A DNA stretch of 64,000 bases from Coprinellus micaceus (GCA_951394405.1 OX596341.1:2356001-2420000); one strand, 5' to 3'; positions 1 through 13,378 are shown, numbered from the stretch's first letter. Notes: generated from the sequence alone by a model not told the origin. Made by a program: numbers and translations.

Positions 1-2062
1 GAACGAAAGCGAAGCTAAGCTCTGACGCACTTCTGCAATGTTTCAATCGTTGCGTCTATGTATAGACGTGGGCTAGGTATACATAGCCCTTTAGCTTTGG
101 TTCTCCTCGGGGGTCCCAACGGCGATTCGGAGGGAGGTACGTACCCACTCCTGCCCCGACTCGGACTCGGATTTTTGGTGCTGAGATGGGCGGTGACGAG
201 ATTGCGGGATTATCTAGGCTCGATTAAGAGGGCACGGTTATTAGGATGGACGCCGGGTCACTTCCGCATTGCCTCTGTACGTATACCCAAGATGTATACT
301 CACCGTCACCCACCGTGGCGGTTCTCATATGAATATATGAATGACTTACGGTGCGTGTGCGTGTGCATGTGCATGAGAAGGAAATCGTCGAGAATGGTTA
401 TATGCCTTGCTGTAAGTTGGACGCGAAGACGGGGAGAGGAGAGCGGTGGCGGTGGGGTTTAACCCTTTCTTCTCTGAAACGTCACGGCGCCACGCGCGAT
501 TATTACTTGGCTACTAGCCCACGTTCGATCCTGTTCGGTCTGGGGGAAAGGGGCTTGGTGTATATCGAGCGTCGCGCTGTGGCGGAGGCAGGGTAGGATG
601 GGGACCCCCCCCCTATACTTATGCCGACTGAGGTCTGGTCCTAAATGGTCAAAAATTCATAGCGACCCCCCTCGTACCTTTTTTCGTCGCATTTTGACCG
701 CACCTAGGTAGGCCTCTTTTTCGGCGCTTGACGGATCGGGGCCCTGGAAGCCCGTGTTTCGTCGCATTCGACCACCCAAACATCGCTGACATCGAGCTCC
801 AGAACCCGAGCGAAACCGAGGGACTATGCAGGGAATTGGCGCGGCAGTGTGGTTTGGAGGCCGTAGATGTCAATGCACCTATCCCTTCGTAGATATCGTA
901 TCTCCAGACCGCAAGTACTTCTGGCCATTTGGCAAGTTCAGAAGTTGGGATGGTGAAGCTGGTCGGTGGTAGCCTCGGTGGGGGCCCTCTGGGTCATGAT
1001 CACCGTGACTCAGGCAAGGGTCGCGCCACGGTTTGCGTCGCACTGGGACGAGTCGAATTCGGGCGTATGGGGATCGGATAGGGCCCAATTTCCGTCACAC
1101 CGACTGGCGAGGAGGCTATAGGAAATTAGGAATCGAGGTGAGCAATTTAGGGTGCCGTGCGTTGAGTAGGTGCTGCGGAAAGGCTGATATCGAGTATGAG
1201 ATAGGACTTTGTCTCCGTAGCTTAGCTGTTTTCATGAGGGCGAACGAGATTGTGACCAGGCAGAAGTGAAGATGCCCCGATGTCCTCGCAAAGAGGTACG
1301 AGTACGCCGCGGTGTGTGACGTGTTGGAAGAACGCTGAGAAGGAATGAGGGTGTGGCTTGCCCATGAGAAAGAACAGCCGGATGGTGGCGGCAAGGATCT
1401 AGGGGTTTCCGGCATCCTTCTGCGTTCACCAGCACAGTGGATCGTGGTCGTTCGACGCAAGCAGCTGGGATAGATACTAGATGGGCAGATGCAGTTTTTG
1501 AGCACGGAAATTAAAATAAGCCTCGAGTGCAGGGTCCGGTTGTAACGTTATGCGCACACCAGAAATTTTGGGAGAGGCCGGATATTGGGGTCGTCAGAGC
1601 CTCAGGGGGTACCGTGTTCGAGAAGGTGGATGTAGCAGCAGCCTCGGTCCGAGTTGGCAAGACGATGAGTACTACCAAAGTGGAGGACCCGATATTTTGC
1701 CTGTACGAGTGATAAATGGTTCGCAGGCCGAGTAATGTCCTCGTTGGGCGTCAGGGAGAAGGACGCGGGGTGCAACGGGATACTTGTAGAAGCCAGGGAT
1801 GAACCCCATTTCACCGAGCGGTGGTGACAGAGATCTTGGATTTGTTCGACACCTTTGTTGGTGGTGTGGAACTGACTCCGCCCGCAAAGGACTGTTTGTG
1901 TGTTTGTGTTTGATGCTGGGGCTGCAACTAAACTCTTGGATGATGGCTTCTCGCTGGTGCCCTCGTTCTTTCTTCCACCCTCCCAACGATTCTCTCTGTC
2001 CTATTCCTGTCCTCGTCGACACTAAACGACCCGTCCACTCGTTCATCCCACTCCTACCCGCC
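1..2062. other. gene-free 5' stretch
   Basis: I see no supported gene. The open frames here are short, overlap on both strands, use alternative starts and have no family signature. A short GT/GC alternation lies near 352-374. The last ~100 bases are the pyrimidine-rich promoter of the next gene. Confidence 0.6.
1955..2062 (+). promoter_or_regulatory. CT-rich core promoter of the DUF7729-like gene
   Basis: The ~105 bases before the start codon at 2063 are dominated by C and T on the coding strand. Pyrimidine-rich tracts just before the start are typical of highly expressed genes in filamentous fungi and basidiomycetes. The function is inferred from position and composition only. Confidence 0.4.
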
Positions 2063-2984
2063 ATGTTCAAGTCCCTCACCGTCCTTGCCGTCGTCGCCTC
2101 TGCCGCATTGGCTCAGGTATGCCCACTCCTTGCCCGTGACGACCCCAACTGACACCTCCCCCCAGACCGTCATTCCCACAGGAATCACCGACAAGTGCAC
2201 CACCTTCTTGAACGCCCTCAACACGGACACCACGCTCCAAAAGTGCACCGGCTCCCTCAGCACCGCCCTGTCCGCCTTCGCCCCAGGGGCCGCCTCCGCC
2301 TCCTCTGACGCAACCACCGCCGCGCTCAAGAACGTCTGCAGCGACTCCGTCTCCACCGACTGCCCCACCAGCGCCATCGCCTCCCAGCTCACCGGCTTCT
2401 ACGCCGCCTGCCCGGAGGAGCTCACCTCCAACCCCAACGCCGACGTCATCAAGATCTACGACGTCCTCTACGTTCTGCTCCCCATGCGCGAGGCCGTCTG
2501 CTCCAAGGACGACTCCGCGAACTGGTGTGTCGCCAACGCCAAGCCCCTCGCCGGCACCTCCGCGGACACCCTCCAAAGTGCGCTGTACACCAAGACCGGG
2601 GAGACCTACGTCCCGAACACCAGCACCTTCACCTCCAACAACATCCCCTTCCTCTTCCTCAACGCCGACACCACCGATCTGTGCTCGACGTGCACGAGGA
2701 ACGTTCTGAATGCGTATATCAAGCACGAGTCGAACCTCCCCTACGCACCCGGCCTCACCAAGAGCCAGCTCCTCAGCACCCAGTCCGCGCTCTTCACGGC
2801 GGTGACGGATAAGTGTGGCGATAACTTTATGAACAGCGAGGTCAAGGCTGCTGGGGGCTTGAGCTCGGGGTCGAACAGCATCCTTGGCGGGTCGTCGAAC
2901 GGCGCTAGCCACAAGAGCGAGTTCCAGGGTGCTATCGCTGCGTTTGCGGGTATCGCCACTTTGGCGTTCACCGCACTCTTCTAA
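2063..2984 (+). CDS. secreted, probably GPI-anchored DUF7729-like protein
   Basis: Two exons, 2063-2116 and 2166-2984, joined across a 49 bp GT-AG intron with a CTGAC branch-like site; 290 residues. The first 18 residues are a signal peptide ending in ALAQ, encoded exactly by exon 1. The mature part has regularly spaced cysteines (DKC, QKC, KNVC, TDC, AAC, AVC, WC, CSTC), which I recognise as the cysteine pattern of the fungal DUF7729 family of unknown function. The C-terminus is Ser/Gly-rich, then a hydrophobic tail ending ALF, as in a GPI-attachment signal. It probably sits on the plasma membrane or cell wall. The 278-residue frame on the opposite strand is a shadow caused by strong third-position GC bias. 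The family call is from memory and the role is unknown. Confidence 0.85.
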
Positions 2985-3154
2985 AGGCCGCCTTACGGCC
3001 TGGATACCATTTCTCGGTTTTCTTTTTCTATAAGTCAGGATAAATACTGATTATCACGTTTTGGATGGGGTTGTACGTTGGGTTGTGCAGTGCACTTGCT
3101 CGATTATCGCTAATTTACACTTTGTGCTTGAATCTACGACTTTTATAACGTTGC

Positions 3155-3270
3155 TCTCTTGGCTCTCTCTCTCTGTCATATTTCTCCCTCTCTCTCTGTT
3201 TCTATCTTCTCGGCTCTCTCTCACACTCACTAACACACACACCCTCTCTGGGTCTCTCTCCTGCAACCTG
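3155..3270. repeat. CT/TC-rich low-complexity tract
   Basis: A run dominated by CT dinucleotides and CTCT blocks with interspersed ACAC, just downstream of the DUF7729-like gene. It is a simple-sequence tract with no coding evidence. Confidence 0.7.
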
Positions 3271-3659
3271 GAGCTTTGCCCCCCAGGTAGTTTCGAGGAC
3301 CCGCGACCCGATCTCACGGGATGTGGGGCGGGGAGCGTCGTCGTCACCTCGAGTGGGGCAGCCCCCCCTTTTTTTGATGGGAGGGATAATACAGGGGATG
3401 ACCCCCGTGTCCTCCCTCGCATCCCCAGACCCCCCGCCTGGCTCTAGGTCTCTTGAAATGCCCCCGTCGGGCACCACTTCACCGGCTTGGGTTCAATTCT
3501 TTGGACCCCCTCCCCCGCCACCAACGCCCAGGCGCTAGCTGGGGCGTCGGTTTTGGCGGCGGCGGTGGGGTAGATGGGTCACTGGGTATTCAGAATTCAG
3601 CGGGGGTTGCAGTGCGGTGGGATTATGGCGAGGAAGGTGGGATTATAGGGAGGAGGTGC

Positions 3660-5000
3660 CCGCGATGGGATGAGGAGGGGCGGGTGGGTGGCTCCTCGAT
3701 CTCGGTCTCGGTCTCGTCCCTTGGAACAAAGCGTCAAGCGCAGTTGCTTGCTTGCTTGCCGATGGACTTGCTTGCCGATGGAGCCTCCGGTGAGGCTTTT
3801 CTTGAGATCTGGGTTCGTCCTTCTCTGCTGATATATACTATCTTGGTCTAGGAGCAGCAAGTGTGTAGATGGTGGACCGCACGCTCGAGTACTCGGGAAT
3901 TGTCGATGAGCCAACTGAGCTGATTTGAAGGTCCAGGGGGACGTGCCGGCACCACGTCCAGTTGAGGGTTGATGTGCATATAGCTTGGATGGGGTGTACG
4001 AAGCCTGAAGCCTGTGGGTGTGGGCCACGGGACACACATGCCCGAGGCTTGGGCCATCCCTACGCGCAACTTGGCGCGCAACGAGGGATAGGGGAGGAGA
4101 GGGCAAGCTGGGGCCGGACGAGCGGACGAGCGAGAGAGAGAGGGCCCCCGTGTGTGCTGGGATGAACAGGCTTTTGAAATTTGCGGCGACGTCGAGAGGG
4201 GGGGTTTAGCGTGTTTGCAGTGGGGTGTGGGCGCTCGCTTGAATCTTGCCCTCGTCCCTTGGAAGTTGGAATCGTATTCAACCAGATCAATTCCCAACGA
4301 AGCTTTTTTTTGGTAAGGCTCCCTTGAACGGGTTTTGTCCTCTGTGTTGATGCTACCTGTTACCCTCCTTGGATAGGACTCGGGGACTTGGGAGCGGCAA
4401 GTGCGATATGGGCCGCATACGGGGTATCCGAGCTTCGAGACTGTCTGTCGACGTTGCGACCGAGTAGGGTTGGACGGCACAAGGCGGATCCGGAGACGGT
4501 CGTGTGGGAGGGGGACGGTCCTGTCGCGACCGGCTCCCTCTCGGGCTTCACGACGTCTAGTTGGGGGTCGCGATCGCACATATACAGTAAGTAGCTTGAC
4601 TGGGGTGTACTACGCCTGTGGGCCGCGGGAGGTTTTTTCGCGTCTGGGCGCTGCCCTCAGGCTTACGTGCAAGGACTGTGACTCGCAAACGGGACCGATG
4701 GGTGGGCACTGGGTAGAGGACAGCCCCCGTATGCCCAGGGCCCAGATGGATAGGCTTATACTTATAATTTTTGCGGCGACGTCGAAACACGGATGAGCGT
4801 CCCCGCGGTGCGATGAGGTGCGGGGAGGGTGGGTCCTTGCTCGATCTCGTCCTCGGCACTTGGAGCTGTACCCAACAAGCTCACGGTAAAGGTCTCTTGA
4901 CTCGCTGATTTATGTAGTCCTCCTCGACTGGTGTTAACGTTAACCTCCTTGGCTAGGACTCGGGGACTCGGGAGCGGCGAGTGGAACGTGGGCCGCCACC
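3660..5000. repeat. three diverged tandem copies of a ~540-590 bp unit
   Basis: Anchor motifs recur in the same order. GGAGCRGCRAGTG occurs at 3851, 4391 and 4971, spaced 540 and 580 bp. TTGCGGCGACGTCGA occurs at 4181 and 4771, spaced 590 bp. Blocks like CTCGTCC-TTGGA precede each unit (about 3713, 4252, 4847). The copies have many substitutions and indels, and the third is partial. No transposon ends or coding capacity were recognised. Confidence 0.7.
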
Positions 5001-8000
5001 CAAGTGTTCATTCAAGCTTAAGGCCTGTCGACGCGGCAGCCGGAGGGGGAGGTTGTGGGGGAGGTTCTGATGGTCTTTGTGGATGGGCTTCACTTCCCAT
5101 TGAGGATTACGCGGATCTTCGAGAATTGCGTTTCCTTCGAGCCCCATCCTTCGGAGCCCTCGTATCCGACCCATCCATACGTCGAGTCGCGGACACAGGA
5201 GCGACGGTGAAAGCGATATGTGAGTGGAGAGGAAGGGAGGGCAAGGTAGTGCTCGAAAACGAGACTCGGCGTAGAGGGCGTCGGTCCGGTATTCTTTCGG
5301 TAAAGCCGCTCGAGGGTTGTTAAGAGCTACCTCAGCGGTTCTCTCATATATGTATCCGATGGACGCGATGCAGCGTCGTATCGGAACCCCCTGGCGACCC
5401 GCCCCCATCTCCAATTTCGGTATGGTTACGATTGGCTGGGGGGACGGCTCCAACAGCTCTCAAACGCAGGCCTGGTGCGCATGTCAAACCTCGGACCTGG
5501 GGGACTTTTTCGGAGCCAAATTCGACGCGTGTACGCGGCCAACGGCGTTGTGAGAAGCCAAACGCAGACCTGACCCCAGCGGGCAACCATACGCGTGGGT
5601 ATCGGACTCTCTGGCAGCTTCGGGGGGGGAGGTTCCGGATTCGACATAGGCGCCCAATCGGTTTCCGGTCGGATCCCCTATCCCTATCAGTGGGCCACCA
5701 AACTACCGCGGCAACTCATCTCGCGCGTTGGCCTGCACCGACCCTTGGAAGTGGAGACGCAGGTGGCGCAGCCACTCGCATAAACAGCTTCTGGGGGACT
5801 CTCTCTTGAGTCTGGAAGCCGCTCATCATCCTTAGTGGAGAAGCTGAGGCATTTAGTACGAAGCGCGTCCTGGCTTCGAACTGGTATGTATGTATGTAAC
5901 TCGTTCGACACCTGACGGTAGACTGAACTTTGTTTTCTCCAGGGTTACGGTATGGCGCGTTAACCTTGTAGCTCTTATGCCCACCCAAATTGCAAGGCGC
6001 TTCGATCGATGCTAGCTGGCTAGTTAGGCTTGGCTGGGCGTGGGCGTGGGCCGTGCTTCTCGAAGCGTCGCTTGGGACCCGGTGCGCGGGGAAGAACCGA
6101 GAAGGGATAGCCTTCGCGCCGATCAGTGTGGCCCAGAACCAGGGGTTCGAACGCGGAGGTTCCGCCATTTGAAGAGGTGGCTGTTGGATCCACCTCCGCC
6201 GCTACCACCACTACTACCCTCTGTCGACCTTCGTGGCTCGACTACTAGGCGGAGGTATTCGTTGCAAGTGCCTTCACGGGGATGGTTCGCTAGAGTGCGA
6301 AGCTACTGAGTACGTATTCAAACCCCCTTGGAAGGCGTGTTTTCGTGCCGCGAATCGGGTTCCGTGCAGACGGAATGGCTGAAGGGTCGCGTGGGAGGTA
6401 CCCACACGACGGCGATCTGCGCCAATGGGAGGAGCAAGGTCGTACGGTTCCTCCCGATAGTTTTCGCTTTCGAAGACGGCCAAAGGACACATGCCGCGGT
6501 TTTCGAAGTCCTTGAGTTTTAAATGGTGCACCCATGCACCCCATTCTCGGTCTTTGGATTCTAGACAAAGCAAGTAGGTTCATTGCCATTTATTAACTAC
6601 GCTCGGGTCCGGGACCCTGGCGGCTTTTTTGCTTTATAGAGTCTGCCTGGAGCGTAATTATCGTGGGGGAAAGTGGGGGCTTGGAAACTTTGCACCCCGG
6701 AAACCATGGGTAGGGTAGGGCCGCACCGGAGTCTAATGCCAAAAATTAGCTTCGTCTGCCGTTGGACTTCCTCGACGGACTTGTGTTCCTCGGTGGGTAT
6801 GAGCGCTCAAGCCGAAGGAAAGGGAGCTTTAGAAGTGGGTGGGCTTGGGGTACTGCAAGGGAGAAGGCAGGGAAGGTATTCGAATGAGCGAGTTCTGTGC
6901 TGCCGATGTGAACGAGGCGTAAATAAGTAAAGCGCAGAATGCATGTCACGAGCCTAGGTAGTACCGCATTAGAAGTGAAGGTGAGACGGGGTGAGGGCCG
7001 CCATGGAATCTGTAAGTCTCGTGTAGGGCCCTGTGACACAATGTCGCGCTTCCGAGCCCTGATGAATGGATCCGGAGCCCGACTTGGACCCTCTTAAGCT
7101 TCAGAAGTCTATACGGCTTGATATATAATCGCGGGAGTCTATATTGGGTTGAGGGAGTTTGGCTGTACCTTCCCCCTCAATAGGTGTGATATCTTGGAGG
7201 AATCCCGGGGGGCTGAGCCAAAGAGACCTGTGTTCTCGGAGGGATTGCAAAGCTCGAGATCCCCGCTGGATAATCCGGAAAGCGCGCATCCTACGATATT
7301 GGGATACCTCTCTAACCAGTGATCTTAAGGGATTTACTTGGGTTAAGAGGTGTAACACTACCTCTGGATCGAGAGGGGGTGGGCGCGCCGGGACATCGCT
7401 TTCGAACTTGCATTTTGGAGGCCGGGTGCGCCCAAGTACCTTACGTAGCATCTCCTTTGGTCTTCAGGCTTCAAAGCTCACAGGGCAGAGAAACGCGAAC
7501 GACCTAAGCCCATTGAGGTTCCCGTATTTCGGGAGGTCACACAGCGTAACTGCGACAGATGTTCCTGCTGTATAGGATGCCTTTGAAACCTAACATTTGG
7601 CCCGCCCAGAAATAGACCCAAAATATGCGATTCTCAGAATGCATAAGGTAGATACATAGGACGGCGCGAGCTCCTAATCGGGAAACGCCGCCCGCCATAC
7701 CGAACGTGAGTAATTGCGCATGCGGCAGGAAAACTTTGGGCGCTGGGCAGCGCGGATATTCTCCCTTACCGATTGTGCGTCACTCGATGGCGCTATGACT
7801 TATAGCTAAATGGGAACAGATTGGGTACAGCGTCCAAGGCGACTGGAGGTTGTACCCCACACGAAAAAGGCGGTGTGAAAAAGGAATCTCTTCATATTTC
7901 CGATCGCGATGGTCACGGCAACCCCTCGATTCGGGCGATCTTAGGGGGATCGACCGCTTCAGAGCACCAGGCGCATTGCCATACATTGGAATGAGTGTTG

Positions 8001-10189
8001 CCATGACTCACTGCGCACCCCGCTGGATTAGAAGAAGAAAATTCTATGGAGCCTACCACTAGGTCATGCTTAACAGGACCGCGGAAGCGGGCAAAGCAGA
8101 AATACGGTTCCGGGATCGTCTCCATTGCCAGCGCTTGCACGTCGACCGAGACCTGCGTTACCGGAGTATGATGCAGTTAAAAGGACCCACCCCCAAAATG
8201 GAAAACTGGGAGCCTCGTACGTCGTAGGCGCCTGATGCTGTGGTCTGACTTGGACCAGGTCACGTTTGAATGCCGACAGCCGAGCCCGGGCGCTTAAATT
8301 TCTGATGGGTCCCGAGGTCACACAGGGACCCACAAAGCTTTGGTATAATAGTTATTAGTTATGATTTCCCCCTTACACCCCCGAGCAGATCGGCAGGGGT
8401 AACAGCATGTTCCTTGGCCAGGAGATGGGGATGGCGGGGTAATCATGGCACATCGGACCGATGTGTATACTGGTGAACTTGGAACGTCGGGCTCGCGTCT
8501 TCACGCAGATCTGGGATAGAAGCCCTGAGTTATGAACCGGGGGTGCGTGCAAACAAAGCATGGGAGTGTCTATATAAATTTTACTTCGATTCAGATGCGG
8601 CAGTGTCGAATGGGAGGCAGGACTCTTCAGGGATCGGCGGAAATGTGACATGGGGAGCTATGGGCGAGCACTCCCTAAGTGCCGCTGACCTCCGCCGGTA
8701 TAATTAACCACCTAAGGCGCTCTGCACTGAGGATCATGATGTAGCAGACCAACGATAGCATGGAACACGACCTACCAGTATTATTGTGTACTGTTGATCG
8801 AGTCTGAAGAATACGTTGTGTCGGCCATCAAAATTTAAACTGTTTACGAAACCTGTCAGAGATCTGGCGTGCACACAATATATACCATTGGAAATACCAT
8901 ACGAACGGCTTTGCACCAGTCTAACGGAGGACTACGTCTGTGTCTTGCTCATGAAAAACGAGTCAAATCGTAGCTGCCAAAAAGACGGCCCCGAAGGCTG
9001 ACGTCCTCGGGCAGACAGTGGGATAGTAACGCGATATCATTAATAGTGATGTACTAGGAGGATGGTCCGGACGAGATAGTAAATACGGCTACATGCGATG
9101 CAATGCAAGTTAAATAATGGGTTCATGCATAGTGGGAGCGTGGAAACATGACGATGGCTGAATCTAGGCTGCTCGCAGCAAGTCTAAGGTGGCTCGGAGA
9201 AGACGAATAAAATAGGTGGAATAGAAAGAAGACGAAATGGTTCTTTGCATCTAATAGTGGGGCCAATCGGCCATGCAGGACGGGTATCGTGCTCAGTGGT
9301 GGTCATCGTTGTCATTAAACCAGGCCAACCAGTAACTCTTCAGTGTCCTACGAGTTTCCGTTCGCTGGAGGGGTGTAATGTAGAGTAAAATGTGGGCTGC
9401 AAGGGGTCAGTTTTGAAGGCTAATTTGCGCAAAGAAAGTTGGGGACGTACCAAGTTATAGTAATTACCGGCCAGATTTGCAAATGGAGCAGATCATGGTT
9501 TCTCCGGGACCAGGGGGAACCACGTTTACTTGCGGGCAGTTATGGTTGCCTTTGGGATACATAGGGCACGCTCTGACGAGCGAGTAGGAGGGACGGTTGC
9601 ACCGAGCGCATACACCTGTATGGAAAACGCACATCTTCGACGAACGAGTAGTGAAATGGAGGAGAATGTAATGGTAGAGCATCGTATTGAAGCTCAATTG
9701 CATTTAAGGATTTCGACTAGGCGCCCAAATAAAGATAACAAAATCCCCAAACAGTCCGTTTCCCCTTGGGTTGTGTGCTACGATCCCTAGGACACCCACA
9801 CATCCAACCGCCTCAGGGCAAGGCCCTCGCGCAAGCGCACCAGCTTGCATTCCGTTCATTCCTTTGACAAGACTGCAGCGTGGTCGCGCTGATGCTGTTG
9901 CTACGCTGTATATAGAACCGAGTCGTTAAAGGCAAATGAAGTCGGTGGGCGTACCTTGCAAAGAGGAAAAACTCGAATGGTTGCCCGCCCCCGAATATCG
10001 CGTTCAGATCATGCCCGATGATTCCTTGACTTGGGCCTGGCATTGCCACCGCCGGCGCCTGATCGTATCGGCATCCGCCGATCTGATTTTGAACTCGTGC
10101 ACACCGTGCCGCCACACTGCTAGTCGCGTCTGGGTTTCCACTGGACCCACATTGTACCCACACTCACCCGTGGTCTCTGCCTTCTAGGT

Positions 10190-11667
10190 ATGCACCTCAG
10201 GCGTGATGTTATTCCTCGAGATATGATCACGTTCGTCCACGGGGAAGTGTTCCCAGAGGGGTTGACCCAGCACTGTTTTGTTAAACACAACAGAGCGGTG
10301 GTCGTGCAAACTATCTTCTTACCACACAAGGCTGCTTTCCTCGCCGGCAGTCTTGCGAGATCTTCGGATGTCTGGGAAAACACCCAGCGGCACCAGAAAG
10401 CGGTCTACGAGACCTTAGAACTCATTGTGAGCAAGGCCCTACCTTAGTTGCGCTCACTCGCGATATTGACTGCGTGTCTCAACAGCAACCCCATCTTGGC
10501 TCGATCGACTTCAGCGGGTCGAGAAACTGGGCCTTTCTGAACCAGGTCAACGGAGGGTCATTCAAAATTATGCAGAAGCGGAAATCGTTCAAACACTTGA
10601 TAACTTGTCCCCTCGATTTCGCGCCCCGGATCTACGAGCACGACATCGAGATCACTGGCTGGAACACTTTCCAACACGCCAAAGGGTACTATAAAGGGAA
10701 GCGCGCAGGTAAGAACAAACGCTATTCAACTGGGCGGGATAGATACTGAGAATATTACATACAAGACATCTGGTACGGGTGGGACGCGGCAAGGATGGAG
10801 GAAGTAAACAGCGCTATGCATTCCGCCCGCCATTTGCAGGGCTCAGACTTCATTCAAGAAGTATACGGGATACTTATGGATGACGAGGATGAAGTCCTGG
10901 GGCTGGTCGTCGAAGCGACGAGGGGGCGCCCAGTCCAGGGCCTCAAAGACCTCATCCCGGTATCTCACGCCGTGGCAGAGCTAGAAAGGCGACACTGCGT
11001 GTTTCGGGGGATCTTATTAGGGGCCCTCCTCATTACGGACGGGAGAGCGCGCTTCTCCGACCTCCGACATATCCTCGTCTTTTCCACAGGCGCGCAGGCA
11101 GGCTTCGATCAGCAGAAGGAAACAGACCACTGGGCTACTTTGGACTGGATATGGCAGATGCTGGAGGAAGGGAATACGATGTGGCCGCACTTCAACTTCA
11201 TGGTTTCCCAGCCCACGATTCTCCTCCACTCATACGCACCTGAGAAGCCATTCTTTCCACTCGCTACCCATTTCATCTTCTTCCTCCGCAACTTAGCGGA
11301 GCTAATAGGCGAAGACGACCAGGAGTACGACTCCATCGACAGGCCACTCCTCGCTGGATCTCAGTCCGACATTATTCAGCCCCTCCGGGTGTACGAAGAT
11401 CTCACGGGAGCTCCTTTGGAGCTGTACGACGATTTGGCAAGGCTTCGGATTCGCGCGCTCAAGCATGCTGTACGGCCAACGTTTCAGCCTTCCAGAACTG
11501 GTCGAATCTCGACCCAGTCAAGTCAGCGGCGGACTCGACGGAACGCAACCATGGCGCCCTACCGAAGGGGCCTTCAGTCCCGCGTGGCCCCGAGTCCAAT
11601 GGGATACCCATACGACAGTGACTGCACCTCCGAAAGTGGACAATCTCGCTTCGAGGAGGTCCTTTAG
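10190..11667 (+). CDS. degenerate protein-kinase-like protein
   Basis: Three exons (10190-10426, 10486-10708, 10766-11667) with 59 and 57 bp introns keep one frame and give 453 residues. I recognise the layout of a kinase-like family common in agaricomycetes. An N-lobe-like segment with GKRADIWYGWDAARM is followed by a helix (SAMHSARHL) and an EVYGIL strand. The catalytic-loop position reads VFRGILLGALLITDG instead of H-x-D-x4-N, and the DFG position reads FSDLRH. The canonical catalytic Asp and Asn seem to be gone, so this would be a pseudokinase. The C-terminal ~60 residues are Arg/Ser-rich and probably disordered. The start is uncertain: the ATG follows directly after a CTAG that could be a splice acceptor, so an upstream exon may exist. 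Confidence 0.55.
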
Positions 11668-12489
11668 GTCCCCTTTTTCTTTCTTCCTGTGTTTCGATAC
11701 CTTTGTCTCATATCTGGCCAGCGTTTATACCTCTTGCTTCCTGTATGGTTTCATTTCTGTATTGCCTCAACCCAAGGTGTATCATTAGCTTTGCATTCCC
11801 TGACGATCAGCATACGTTCTTCCATCTCTATCACTGTGCACTCAATGTATCACTATTGCCAATTTCTCTCTTTTCTCCACCGAGCTTTATGAAAGCAAAC
11901 AGAATGTCTGGACACTGGTGTTGCAGACTTTCCAGATTATGATCCAGCAAGCTCTGTAGCCACCCGATGTTTGTGTTCACAGACCCACACCGGTGGTAGC
12001 TACTCTGTCAAAATGAAAGTCTATGCGATTGGGATAATCCTCAGTTGACCATATTCAAGAAACGGCAACCTCGAGTCACCAGGTCTCCGCCGGGTCCGTG
12101 ACTCTAGCTACCGAGTCACCTCAGCCACACAGTCTCGTACAAACAGCATCCTACTTCTCTGATCGGATCCAAAACGGAGGGTGCATTCCATGGGCATGCT
12201 CGGGAGGTCGCTCAAAGAACAAACAAGCTCCCGGGCTCTCATTTGGTGATTCTACCTGAAGACAAGGGCCCCTTCGATAGAAGCGGATGATCCTGTGTAT
12301 CGCGCATGTGAAAATTACCATGCGCTCCCGCTGTACGACATCCTCCCCTCGCAGAACCGCCGGTTGAGGGGCACGCCACAGTAGGCGCCCACAGGCGCCC
12401 GGGTCCGGTTCTCCGGGTCGCGGTCCTCGCGGATCAGAACCCAGCCGGTGCTTGGAAATAAAGCTGATAACAAATACTTGGCGGTCAGT
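11668..12489. other. intergenic, nothing recognised
   Basis: No gene or repeat was recognised. Homology to the inverted copy at 55-57.5 kb starts only at about 12,490. Confidence 0.55.
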
Positions 12490-12672
12490 GCAGTCCCGGT
12501 TTCAAGCCCCTGTCTTCCTGTGTCCATCACCACCACTGATCACCATCCTCGTTCTTCACCTATCCTTGGACCCTGGTCAAGTTCTGAGTGTGCTGATACG
12601 GTTTCAAGAACAACAGGCAGGGACAGAGGAGCAGGATCGTTTCGCTGGGGTTCGTCTATACCGACAACAACC

Positions 12673-13378
12673 ATGCTTTCCAGAATATCCACGTTCATTC
12701 TGCTTCTCTGGCTCGTTGCATTTGCTTGGAGCTTCCCTTCTCCCCGAGGACTTGAGCTTCAGCGAAGGACAGATCCCTACTTTCCTGACCAGCCGGATTC
12801 ATGTCCTATCTGCGCTAAGGTACACTCCGATTCGCCTAGGAATGAGGAGGTGATTACTGATACTTCCTGGCTAGGATTATGACAGCATCAGGAGCTGCGC
12901 TGAGGCGACTCCTGTCTTCGAGAACTTCACCAACGTGCGGGATTTCTCTACTTTGCGGAAGAAACTTCAGGCTTAGTGGAGTGCAGGTCATATTTAACCC
13001 AGGATCGTTCATTGATGTCATTCGGTGCGCATGCGCGGACACTTTCAAGGCCGTGTTTCCTCAATGCGTGGACTGGTGAGGACCCTCCCCTCCTCATTAC
13101 ATACTCACAACGCTTATACGTCGACTAGCTTCATCCAAACTGGCCAAGAGAATGTGATCATGGGCCACGACCTTCCCACCGTCGTAGAAGGCGTTCGCAT
13201 GATCTGCGCCGTATCCAGCACCCTCCTTGGGAATGTCACAGAGACGAACAACGCCACGGCCCACGCCCCTCCACCAGAGAACTCTGCTTTTCCTGTTCCT
13301 CTCGATGGTAAGGCGGTGGTGTTACTCAGGTCGATGTTCGTTTCAGTGGCTCTGTCTGTTGTTGCTCTCACTCTCTAG
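12673..13378 (+). CDS. small secreted cysteine-rich protein, probable GPI anchor
   Basis: Four exons (12673-12819, 12875-12934, 12987-13075, 13129-13378) give 181 residues in one frame. Introns are 55, 52 and 53 bp. The N-terminus is a signal peptide rich in Leu and Trp. The mature protein has a CPIC pair, further Cys in RSCAEA, RCACAD and PQCVDWC, two N-glycosylation sequons near NVTETNNAT, a Pro-rich linker, and a hydrophobic C-terminal tail (VALSVVALTL), as in GPI-anchored proteins. I recognise no named family; surface location is inferred. A frameshifted copy lies at 56,936-57,391, which supports the exon borders because splice sites are conserved in both. Confidence 0.75.

Larger units (their letters stand above)
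2985..10189. other. 7.2 kb gene-poor stretch
   Basis: I found no gene with consistent splice sites, start and family signature. It holds a CT microsatellite-like tract (about 3155-3270), three diverged tandem repeat units (about 3660-5000), and from about 7.6 to 9.9 kb sequence that looks richer in A and T than the flanks. The open frame 9936-10187 could be an upstream exon of the following kinase-like gene, but I could not splice it in frame. Confidence 0.5.

Noticed and set aside
2076..2912. 278-codon open frame antisense to the DUF7729-like gene
   Set aside because: Gly/Val/Glu-rich shadow produced by strong third-position GC bias of the real gene; no splice or family support.
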